Shown: one piece after another, positions 49,801-59,484 of the stretch | Layout of the letters: each line of letters begins with the position of its first letter | Position numbering within the stretch: position 1 is the stretch's first letter | Source of the DNA: Acholoe squamosa | Lineage: Eukaryota; Annelida; Polychaeta; Phyllodocida; Polynoidae | Assembly (NCBI GenBank): GCA_949317995.1 | Contig: OX439043.1 | Location: forward strand, 55,259,339-55,323,338 | Direction: 5' to 3' | Length of the DNA: 64,000 nucleotides | The notes under the pieces: generated by a model | What the model was told of the DNA's origin: nothing | Seen by the model: the letters and a program-made list of their open reading frames with translations, nothing else | Databases searched by the model: none | Position numbers and translations under genes: made by a program

Positions 49801-52621
49801 ATTGAAAGTAGCATAGAATGATCTGAGCTGTGGGATTGTACACACGGCAGGTCCTGGAGGTTTGCACTGGAGAACCCCCACCTGCAGTTCTATGTCGCCC
49901 CTGTGAACATTAGGACTCACCCAGTCACGCCGAGGCGACTTCCGGAACTAGATCCGGTCAGGTGGAAGGTCTTCTCCTGTGTGCGGGGTCGTGAGATGCA
50001 TATTAAAGTGAGGTCTGCTGATTTAAACTATTAATGCTCGACCCTGGAGGAAATGTCAGCTCTGAAATCGTGTATACCTGATTAAAAAGGTCCGTTCCAC
50101 CCATCTCTAATACTGGCTATACCAAATGTTTCTATTCAGATGTCCTGGATTTAATGCAATTTGGCAATGCCAGGAAATCTCAGTCATAATTATAGCTGTG
50201 TCCGACCGCGGAGCCTACAGTTGAAGGATCTGTGACCTAGTGGAGCACAACAAATTTTGTCTATTTATTTTGATCGACGATAGAAACAAAACAAATGTTG
50301 AATAACTTCATGGGAAGGTGGGAACCAATATGGGGCCTGTGTCCAACTAGCGCCGAAAGCTTTAGACGTACGTGTGCCAGCTCGGCTGTCCCATGCATAT
50401 GGCTTATGCCAGGCCATAGACCTAACCCAGTGTGACGTGACATTACGTCCACGGCACGGACTAATCACGACGTAACGTCATATAATGAACCTCAAGGTAA
50501 ACACTACTAGGTCCGCGTGGTTGCCGGGTCGAGGAACACGTGGGCGTTTGTGTATTCATATTATACATGGGCGGCATGCGTGAGAGGCATGCTGCCAAAA
50601 TGTGTACTGCTGGGTGGGTGGGTGGGGGGAGGGGTGTGAATCATGCTGCTGCTGCTGTCAAAGCAGGGTATCATAACAATCTGTTTCCTATATGAAACAA
50701 AGTAGAAAATGTACAAATATGTCATAACCATTCATATATCATCTGTATGACTCACTACAAGATGAGGGACCCATCCTGACCCACTTCTATTGTCACAAGG
50801 AGTGCTCATCCTTGTTTGGGAGTGTATACTCCGAACGATCGGCATGATGTATGAATGCAGCCATGATGAGTCTCCCACTTCTGCCGGACCTTAGTATGCT
50901 TTGTGAAAATTCCTAAAGGGCATATCAAAAGCATTGTGCTAACCAGGAGAGGGTGCATATAGACTGGCTGCAGTCCCTGAGCTCTCCTCCCAACCCCACT
51001 ATACCCCCTCCATGCCTCTCCTCCTCTGCTGGGCTCATCTGGCAATGTCCTGAGCAGTGTCCTGTGGCTGCTGGGCTCATTGATTCACTAGAAATATTCA
51101 CTAGAAATGTTTTCAATTTTCATTTTCCCATTCTATTTCAATTACATGTATCTCATAATGAAATCAATGGACTGCAGGCAGTCTAGGGTGCATACAACTA
51201 CTAACATTCCTTGCTAAAAATACCAGCTACTATCTAATCGACAACTGCTAGACCTTCAGATCAAACAATATTACATTTTCTAATCAACAGAATCTACTTT
51301 TATAATACGTTTGAAATCAAGGTCTTGTATTTCCCAATTATACTCATACAGAGCATCATGTATTATTGTCAGAATATACTACCCTCTCCCTCCATGGCCA
51401 TTACATCATCTACAAACGCTGCAGTATCAATCACCAACCATTGTTGTAGCTATTTCCATTCGGCTATTGACCACCGACAATGGGCACATGCTGCTAGATG
51501 ACAGCCCAGTGGGAGCATAACCCTATTATTATATAGGTACAGTAGGGAGGTAGGTGGGTACACGAACCATGGTTCCCACCTCTACCCACTGGTCTCCTCA
51601 CCCATTGTGACCTAATGGCACCTGCCTCATTGGACTCAAACTTGGGATGCTGGTCAAATAACCCCACAGGCAGGAGGTGGCATGAGGCTGCTATACTGCC
51701 AGATAGCAGGTGACCACACCACTGCTCACCCCTACATTGCTACTATCTGGTCAGCCGCTGGTCCAAAGTTGGATTATGTTGGATTAAGCGCGTGCTTAGT
51801 CGATGCATCCCCTCCTCCCATCCCCCATATATCCCCCAAGGCCGTTTCCAACCACTAGTACCCACGTGTACAGCGGGTGTGGCTGGCAGCTTAATAATTC
51901 AGCCCTGGAGGAGTGGGGGGGGGGTTCAGGAGCAAGATGGGTGTTGGTGGGGCGGGGGGGGGGCTGCTATAGCTGTAGACTGATCTCTTCCAGATCTATA
52001 TTGATTGTCTATAAACCGTTAACTCTGAATAACCCAATAAACTTGCCAAATATTTGGTACATCGAAACAAGCCTATGGAAGATTTCCAGTGCTGCCCGCT
52101 ACTTGCCTCTCTATTAATACATCTTTGAGATAAATAGTCATGAACTTGTAGTATATAAAGTGTTACTTTGCCCTTAAATGGTTTACTGCAGTGAACATAG
52201 CTGCTGGAGCTGCACAGGAGGAATGCAAATATAGATAGCTATGTTCAGAAATGTAGCGGCCAGTACAATTTCAGATGCATTTTGGCTAGCCCCCGGTAGT
52301 AGACTTACACATGTACTCTGAGAGTGCTCTGGCAATCATAATGCAGTTGGAGATTCCAGGTTAACCTTAAAATAGATTACTGATCATAGAGATTACTGTC
52401 ACTCAGTGATTTCAGTAAGCCTGAATTGTGCACTGGGGAGGTACACTGGTACTCTGTGCCAGAAAGAGAAAGCTACTAATTCCAGCTAGTTCGCAGAACA
52501 CGTGCAGTGCTGGGCTACCATCATGGATTCCATTTGCACTTTATTAACACTATAGGCATTGGGAATATGAACACTAAGTCTATCCCCATGATGTATGGAT
52601 GGGCTTCAATCATGTATCGTG
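46807..52621. other. Intron stretch, mostly featureless
   Basis: Apart from the CRE/E-box cluster annotated separately, it holds a short (CTG)n at about 50648-50658, several G/C runs and isolated family traces such as CGGCATGATGTATGAATGCA at about 50840. No exon was supported. Confidence 0.35.
50433..50542. promoter_or_regulatory. Intronic CRE/E-box cluster
   Basis: TGACGTGA (50433-50440), CATTACGTCC (50441-50450), ACGTAACGTCA (50470-50480) and CACGTG (50537-50542) fall within 110 bases, in a CpG-richer patch of the long MXD intron about 6.7 kb downstream of the zipper exon. The arrangement resembles an ATF/CREB plus bHLH-responsive enhancer. This is motif evidence only. Confidence 0.35.
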
Positions 52622-52739
52622 CTAACCCTTTGGGAGTGTATCAATCAACCCTGTAGGGTCAACATGGAGCCATGAAGGGATATATCATCAGAAAAAAGGT
52701 CAAAGTGCATTTAAACACTGTGTGGGGCTTAAAGGTTAA
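52622..52739. mobile_element. TTAA palindrome MITE, short
   Basis: CTAACCCTTTGGGAGTG at the left and GCTTAAAGGTTAA at the right form imperfect terminal inverted repeats. The interior lacks a recognisable core. Confidence 0.4.
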
Positions 52740-52831
52740 GTGGTTTGAAGCTGATCGATCAGTGATCGGGGCCTACCTGCTGAACGGCACGTGGGCGTAC
52801 TAGATGGGTGTGTTCGGGGGCCATGAATGCA

Positions 52832-53032
52832 TTAAACTTTTATGTGTCTGATAATGTTTCAATGCACAATTGCAATATGCGACACATATGAATACTCAAA
52901 CTGGTTTAATGCCTCAACCCTATCCTACACTGCTGAAGGGTAGGAGGCATGATGCGCTTTTACAGCATAGTGGCGAGCCCCTGGCACCTGAGCATGAAGC
53001 CTTGCAGCATGGTGCCGTCATTAAAGGGTTAA
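52832..53032. mobile_element. TTAA palindrome MITE, 201 bp
   Basis: TTAAACTTTTATG at the left and TTAAAGGGTTAA at the right give TTAA on both flanks and the family's typical 200-base size. The interior has AGGCATGATGCG, AGTGGCGAGCCCCTGG and GCAGCATGGTGCCG. Confidence 0.55.
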
Positions 53033-53805
53033 ACCTATACGAGGAGAAGCAGAGCTCCATCTAGCAACTCCCCAGTCCAGCTGAGCAGCACCACGCCCAC
53101 CCTGACAGTACATAGCAAACTCTGCCAACTCCCAGTGTAATATTCATTCCCCTAACACACATAGACACAGGCTTTCTCTAAGAATAATATATATCCACTC
53201 ATACAATACCTACACCTACAAGGCTGCCATGACTACACGTAATTTACATTTAAAGAAAGTTTTAGATACAGGTGATAAGGCTACCATGGAATGCCTGGGT
53301 ACTATGAGTACTGCTGTAGTAATGGAATTTTGCATTTTATTGTGACTTATATGGCTTGCCATGAGCCTATCTTCATGTCATCATATTGATTTGAAAGTAA
53401 GCTCATGTATACATTGAATATAATGTACATGTATAATAAGGGGACCCATGGTGCATGTCTGGGTCTATGTGTGTGTGGGGTGCTGGGGGTGTGTGTAAAC
53501 CATCATCTACAAAGGCTTGTAACATACCATACACTGACATGCTACAAGTACATGTATATCAAAGTCCCCATACTACACCACAGGACACACGACATTATCC
53601 ACTCTTTTGTTTATGAAGGCATATCAGACTACCATCAACATGCGCTATCAGCCTTATCATGTCATCCCTATCACGAGGGGAGAGATAATATCAATGTATA
53701 TCTACGCAATCGTATGTAATGGTATTTCATCATCGACATGTCTCATCATGGAGATGGGCAAAAAAGGTGCATGCCCATGTTCATAGCAGACCTGGCTCCA
53801 TGTGT

Positions 53806-54028
53806 AGTAAACCTTTAAATACGGAATGATGCCTCAAGGATTCATGTAAATGTGTTGCCATGATGCACCTCCAATGAAAATGTCAGAATCTCTACATTTA
53901 TGAATCATGAAGAAATGTATCAATGCCATGGGCTGTATGATGCTTGGCTACTGCATTAGCAAGTAACTTGTGAGTGTTGCATTCATTCATCATGCTAATG
54001 AACATAGCTCTACTGGCCTTTGAGAGTT
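53806..54028. mobile_element. TTAA palindrome MITE, diverged
   Basis: GTAAACCTTTAAAT at the left, TTGCCATGATGCACC, GCAAGTAACTTGTGAG and TTGCATTCATTCATCATGC inside, GGCCTTTGAGAGTT at the right. Confidence 0.45.
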
Positions 54029-54398
54029 TCTGCATATCTAAAATTCAATAGATCAGATCAGAGGTCAGGGCTGGGAGGATTGATTGGGAGGTGAGTCAGA
54101 GACAAGCTGGGGCTATGGGTCGTGATAAGGGCAGTATTGAGAGGAGATGGAGTTAAGGAGCATCTTCTGGGAGTCAGTTCTCAATACAGCCTCATCAGCA
54201 GCCAGCCACTGAGCAACTCCCCTACCCCTCACAGACAGAGAGCAACTCACTGTTAGACAAGTAAAGACTGCCACTCCACACATCGAGCTGCTCTTAGTTT
54301 GACCTCTCTGCCTGAGCCACTCCTACTGTGGGAGAGCTACTCAGACTGGAACCCCATGCAATCTATAGATTCCCTTCACCTACCAATACAGTAAAACA

Positions 54399-54557
54399 AT
54401 GTCAGAAGGCATCGACCAGCAGCCACTGGCTCCTACAATGGCTCTCTCCTCGGTGTGTAGAGGCTCTCTGACCTTCAACACCCATGATGCAGAATGTCCA
54501 ACAATGTCTCCCACTCTACTCATCCCCCTCCATAAACACACTCCATGTACAATGTAG
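54399..54557 (+). CDS. Short ORF, 52 residues, function unknown
   Basis: ATG at 54399 has A at -3 and follows CTACCAATACAG, a possible acceptor. The frame starts MSEGIDQQPLAPTMALSS and runs to TAG at 54557. A donor-like CCTCG|GTGTGT lies inside it. I recognise no family. It ends four bases before a TTAA-family MITE. This is probably chance, or a first exon of an unseen gene. Confidence 0.15.
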   Translation: MSEGIDQQPLAPTMALSSVCRGSLTFNTHDAECPTMSPTLLIPLHKHTPCTM

Positions 54558-54560
54558 CCA

Positions 54561-54827
54561 TTAGCTCTTTAAACGCTACATAGGGTTTTAATCCAAAGTG
54601 TCAATTTTTCATCACATTGCAGGAATACAGTCCTAGTGAGCCTATTTCATACATGTTGCCAATCTTATATGTAGTTGATACAATAATGAAGAGTCGCCAT
54701 GATGCACCAATACCGTGCTGGGTACTTACCAACACTACATCGCTATAGTCACCAACACTACATGGCTAGCATCTTGACGACTAGGGAACATGGACATCTA
54801 GGTATCCTACGGCCCTTAAAGAGTTAA
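54561..54827. mobile_element. TTAA palindrome MITE, 267 bp
   Basis: TTAGCTCTTTAAACG at the left, CCCTTAAAGAGTTAA ending at 54827. The interior has GCCATGATGCACCAATACC and a tandem ACCAACACTACAT phrase. Confidence 0.5.
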
Positions 54828-57244
54828 GTGGAGACCTGCGCCTGACTTGTCGGTTTGTGCACTGTTTGAGGGAGGCCTTATATTCAATGTGGCAGGGGGC
54901 AGAGCGTGAGAGGTTGAGGATGGTGGAAGCACGCTACAATCAATGGCTATTGTTATAGTGTGTGTGTTGGGGGAGGGGGGGGTTACACGGGGTAGTGGCA
55001 AACTTTACATCGCAGTCATGGAAACGTAACAACAAGTAACATTGATAGTGAGTAATGCATGGTATGCCCCCATGCCCACTTCCCAATCCGCTCACAAAAA
55101 TTCTATCGATGGTATGCCATCATGATGTTTAGGTCATTAAATACAGAAGGCCTCCTTAGGGTTCCAGAAATATTGAAGTACAAAAGTGTACTTGTGGTCC
55201 TAGACGAACACACTCTCTGAACCCTCGGGTATTATCCCAAGTGTATTTTGCAACACGCTTATGACATTTGTAGACATCTGTGTAATTGCTGGTGGAAACA
55301 TTAGCCGATGACAGATCTGGAGCTGTGGTTTTTATTAATTATTCTGGCTAGGCCGTGTTTTAATGGAATGGCAAAGAGAAGCCTTCAGGGACCAATGATC
55401 TCCCCCAAATGATCAATCGCAAGCCTGCCCTTATTAGGAGGAAAGGGGGTTGGATCTGGTGATTAGGGGGATGTGTTTCTACAGCCTGCTTAAGGTCTGA
55501 AATTGAATTTGAGGGGTGGGGTTGGCAGAGCTGGTAAGTAGTCCAATTAGGGTGTGGGAGGAACAAGTGACTTGGTATAGCTATGTTACTAACAGATATA
55601 TACAAGGTAATGCTGTACTGCTCTGAGCTGCTCCCCACATTGAGCCATCTTACCCATCTAGAGCTGCTCCATCACCATAAGCTAGCCCCCTTTCACTGCA
55701 CTCCTCCACCATTGGTAGCTAACACGACATCAAGTACAGTTGTATACCCTACACTATGGAGTCATAATGGAGACTAGATGAACTCCAGTTGAACCACCGC
55801 TACTGTAATCTTAACCTCCCAATAGGCCTAATTATCTCCGACCAAGCCTATTCACTTACATATATAAGAGTCTGCACTCTGAATACATATGTAGCGGTCA
55901 GCCCAGGGATCACGCTTTCTGCTTGGCTGTTCACGAGCACTATTCTGACCATCCTCTATCTTCAATATCAGCCACCCCAACTATGATGGTGATGCTACAT
56001 TGATCCAAAGCAGGCCCTAATAACAGCCCCCCCCCCTTTCCCCATTTTGTCAGTATAACCATGCCCCCCAAACTATTACACCCCCTGCTTGGGTAACGAC
56101 GTATGAATCAAGGCCAGGCCGCGATTTATTACAATCGATGTAATCCCAACCGTTCATTATCACTGGCCACCGGGGGGTCGTGAATCATCGCTCTCCCCCT
56201 TCTCCCGCACATATAGGCATGAGCAGAGGCAGGGATGAAGTAAAAAGGATACATAAATGATGAGGTAGGAGGTGGCTAGTGGTGCCGTAACATAATCACC
56301 ACGTCTCCTGAGCCTAGCCTTATCTACGTCCAGGGATACGGCAGGATATTGATATGAAGCAGTTCTTAACCTGTTTTATTTGCTGTTCTTAGTGGTGGAG
56401 TGTATTGTTAGTAGTAGGAAGGGCGTGGTGGGATGGAGTGGCCGACAGAATGGCATGGTTAGGCTTTGTAGGTTTGTTTATGGGTGCCATCCCCCAAGCC
56501 CCATTCCCATACACTACAACCCCCTTGCTTGTTATCCACCAGCTGCCTCCACCCATAGCCGCTCGTTCCATCTGTCATCATGCCCACTGATACAAACCCC
56601 TGATAAGACGCCCCGGGATCTTCCTACCACTCTGTGAAATTGCTTTTATTTGATAACTAGGTCAACAACCTCATTAAATCTGTTGCCTGCTATTCAGTAA
56701 AGAAAGCAGTTCTGGTGAGCGATATTAAATCAAGCTTGTCCAAGCAGCAAATATTTTGAAGCAGTGGTCATCATTTCTCTTGCTGTTCATTCTAAATTCA
56801 TTGTAAATAGCAATTACATACACAAGACAGTTGCAACAAATCAACTTGGCCACAACCTGAAATACAAATTGTATACAAGAGAAAAGACACTGACACAATT
56901 AAGAGCAAATCAAAGTTGGGATGGGGTCTGAGGATGGGGAATGGGAAAAGAAAGAGATCTTTGGAGGGGGTGGGGATTAAATCCAATATGAGGTATATCT
57001 TTGTGATTCATCATCCGGTCGATTCTGGTCGGATTAACAAGACGCCACCAGTGGTAAACTCCATGGAGAACCCTCTTCACAGTATAGCCTGGGATGCTGA
57101 GTATAACAATAACCACACTTGGCATCATCCATCAACAATGCCTTAGTGTTTTTATCATTAATTATCCAGAGTTGGACGTCCAGTGGCGGTGGCGGCCATG
57201 GTAATCCTCTGCTGCCGCTGTTATAAAGAGACTCCTCGACTTAC
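54828..57244. other. Intron stretch adjoining the zipper exon
   Basis: Unique-looking sequence with C/G runs. The 80 bases just inside the donor (57162-57244) are GC-rich and open in the exon frame, so read-through is possible, but the GTAAGT donor is strong. No further exon was recognised. Confidence 0.4.
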
Positions 57245-57458
57245 CGGCTTCCGAGGGTGGTGAGGTGTTTGAGGAGATGGACGATGACGAGGAGAGGGAG
57301 CTGCTATTTGTAGATGAGCTGCACTCGGACAGGGAGCGTTCCACTCGGCGCTGGTACATGCCCTCCTGGAGCTGCTCAAGTCGCCGCCGGAGGTAGCGCT
57401 GCTCCCGTCCCAGCTGGTCCTTACACATCTTACTCTTCCGCTCTTTGTCTTCTAGTGA
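57245..57458 (-). CDS. mxd: MXD (Mad/Mxi1-like) repressor, leucine-zipper exon
   Basis: This exon encodes the leucine zipper and following serine-rich linker of a Mad/Mxi1-family transcription factor, which dimerises with Max and represses E-box (CACGTG) genes in the nucleus. The minus-strand acceptor CTCTATTTGCAG precedes TCA CTA GAA; the donor is GAAGCCG|GTAAGT. The exon starts S-LEDKERKSK, then QLGREQRYLRRRLEQLQ. Leucines at exon residues 2, 16, 23 and 30, with Ser at 9, form the heptad row. The LED..RK...QL.REQR.L.R.LE.L pattern is diagnostic of MXD proteins and distinguishes them from Max, Myc and Mnt. About 30 residues of Ser/Thr/Asn-rich sequence follow, ending TSPPSEA. The exon has 214 bases and starts in phase 0, as expected just after the second helix of the HLH. 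Codon third positions are GC-rich, unlike the flanking intron. The bHLH and SID exons were sought up to 64000 and not found, so the gene is partial here. Confidence 0.93.
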
Positions 57459-58324
57459 CTGCAAATAGAGAATGTGGGAATCTATTAGATATGAGTTACA
57501 TGGCGGATGACTATGGACATTTTAATATTTCAAAAAGGGGATGGGGGATGCACCCCCCGCACGACACCCGATTTTGGTGTAGGTGACAAGAGTGCAAAAG
57601 CATTGTATCCGCAATTGACTGTTGGACTGGGAAGGTAGCTTCATATACAGTTATAGACCCCTATCTAAGTTAGTAAAATCTAAATTGAATCTGGAACATG
57701 TACATGGTTTGTGCAGTGACAAATACCTTGTACTACTAAAAGCCATGTGTTCATGGATACACACGGAGTATATGTGTATATTCTGCTATGAAGTCTAATA
57801 GACATTTCAGAGGTTGCAAACAGAGAGTCCTATTGCTCAGACCTTTCAGTAAGCCAATTGGCTTTTTACACGACCTTAACAGGAAAAGCCCTGCCCAACC
57901 TGAGTGCAGAACAAGTTCTCCTTGTCCTGAGGCCAAGATAACTAATGTAAATAAGTCAGTGGTTAACACCGTCTATTGCCCATGGTTTGGTGTGTTAGTG
58001 CGACTTCGTTCAGCCTACCCAACGGCCATTCTATATCATTGCTCGTGACAACGTATAATTTGGACCAGTCATGTGTCTTTATAGAGCAAAAGGTGGCAAA
58101 TCTAATGTAAAGTTTATCTTTATTTTCTAAGGCTCTGTCCTCGTTGGCAAATCAAGTAAAGTTTCCTATTTTGAGTCTTTTGAAACAGTTGATCAACTCT
58201 TCCTACAAGTAGCCTTCTATCCAATGGTTCCCAAGAGTCGGACCCGTCTCGATCATCTTTGACACTTTTCCCACTGGAACCCCCTATCCTCCCCTATCCA
58301 CCGTTCAGCCTCGTTATCACACGG
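57459..58324. other. MXD intron upstream of the zipper exon
   Basis: Read on the minus strand for the HLH pattern that should precede the zipper (L-x-x-L-K, HTTLGLL-type); none is present. The preceding intron therefore extends beyond this block. Confidence 0.5.
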
Positions 58325-58610
58325 CAAGGCTGTCACGTGATCACTGAGCGGCCTATCAGCGAACGCCAGCCAAGTCACGTGACAGGGCTCACGGCCCTCG
58401 ACGCCAGAGGGCCCTAGACTTCCGGTAGGCGACTTCCGGCGGCCCACCCCGACGTCCCCGCACCCTAATCACCAACCGCGCTCAATTTGGCCCGAATAAA
58501 ACCCGGTCGATGCAGTTGGATTCTGAGAGATAGAGTTCATTATCCGCTCTAGGAGATGGCGCCATCACCTGCAGCCATCTTGGAAACGGACTAAAATGGC
58601 TGCGTTCGAC
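58325..58610. promoter_or_regulatory. CpG-rich promoter-like island with ETS, YY1 and CACGTG motifs
   Basis: This short stretch is visibly richer in G+C and CpG than its surroundings and stacks typical core-promoter motifs. There are two GTCACGTGA E-boxes (CACGTG at 58334-58339 and 58376-58381), two ETS sites ACTTCCGGT (58418-58426) and ACTTCCGGC (58432-58440), a palindromic GATGGCGCCATC (58555-58566), and two YY1-type sites facing opposite ways: GCAGCCATCTTG (58571-58582) and AAAATGGCTGC (58593-58603). Opposed YY1 sites suit a bidirectional or broad promoter. It lies about 1 kb upstream of the MXD zipper exon, but no SID or bHLH exon lies between, so it is either an internal MXD promoter or belongs to another transcript. 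CACGTG is the site bound by Max-MXD dimers, so feedback is conceivable. Short open frames at both YY1 sites are not recognisable proteins. Confidence 0.6.
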
Positions 58611-58964
58611 CCTTTACGAGCCGCGTACTGCTTCAAAGTCTCATGTGATATTAAAAGGTTTCAAGTGATCTCAAAAGGTTTGAATTGATACTGAGTGGCT
58701 GGAATTAGTATCCGTGTCCGCAAGAACCATATCAAGTTACATGTCCATATTCTCCATGTTCACATATTTGAAACCATATGGATATACCGCCATGGTTACA
58801 GGACACGCCCAAATATCGCCTTAACCCTTGAAAGTTTCAGTGTTCAAAGATCTGGCTCATACAGAGGAAGACCAATGTGTTTTAGCCTGCCAGTAAATAA
58901 AGCCCCCCCCCACCCCCTCCCTCCCTCCGAATGAGAATTTCCTAAGCACAATGCTGACATGATT

Positions 58965-59010
58965 GTCAACACTCTCACTGAGTAACTCAATGACTTGCTG
59001 CACGAGCATC
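58965..59010. mobile_element. TTAA palindrome MITE, core trace
   Basis: CACTGAGTAACTCAATGACT followed by GAGCATCAAATACC resembles the family core, with no termini. Confidence 0.25.
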
Positions 59011-59378
59011 AAATACCAGCTAATAGGCAATGTACACCAGGGTGCTATTTGCAGTAATGATCAACTACATGTACTGTAAATGTGTATTCACTGCAGGCGG
59101 CCCCTGGAGACAGTGGTTCAATAGGAAAGCCAGGTCTACCCCCAACCAAGCTGTATCTAGGATAGGGCTGCCATAGGGGATAAAATGCCTTGCCCATTCA
59201 GCCAAGTGGACTTTACGTAGAATTATGAAAGCCTGTTTAGGACATAGGGCCGGGAGGTATTGGTAAACCACAGGCCCTCCCTTAGACCATCATCCTACAT
59301 GGCTCGATTTCCGCGTATACAAATGCCTCCAGGTTACTGTTTTCATAATGCCTAACTTAAGGGATCCATACATGTGCG

Positions 59379-59484
59379 TATACACGTATGTGTGTATACA
59401 TTTATCCTCTCCTAATAGTTCCAATACTATTTATACACGTATGTGTGTATACATTTATCCTCTCCTAATTGTTCCAATACTATT
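59379..59484 (+). repeat. 53-bp tandem duplication
   Basis: TATACACGTATGTGTGTATA, CATTTATCCTCTCCTAAT and GTTCCAATACTATT occur twice in a row with one substitution (TAATAG against TAATTG), so the duplication is recent. Confidence 0.92.

Larger units (their letters stand above)
19951..57244 (-). other. mxd: Long (37.3 kb) intron of the MXD gene
   Basis: The interval runs from the donor GTAAGT (57244 downwards) to the acceptor CAG at 19951-19953. Donor and acceptor are canonical GT-AG and the reading phase across the junction is consistent. I found no MXD-like coding sequence inside it, and the protein reads continuously across the splice compared with vertebrate MXD proteins, so no exon needs to be missing. 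It is rich in TTAA-type MITEs, simple repeats, long G/C runs and clusters of transcription-factor motifs, annotated separately. A nested plus-strand transcript is possible (see 46763-46806) but unproven. Confidence 0.8.
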
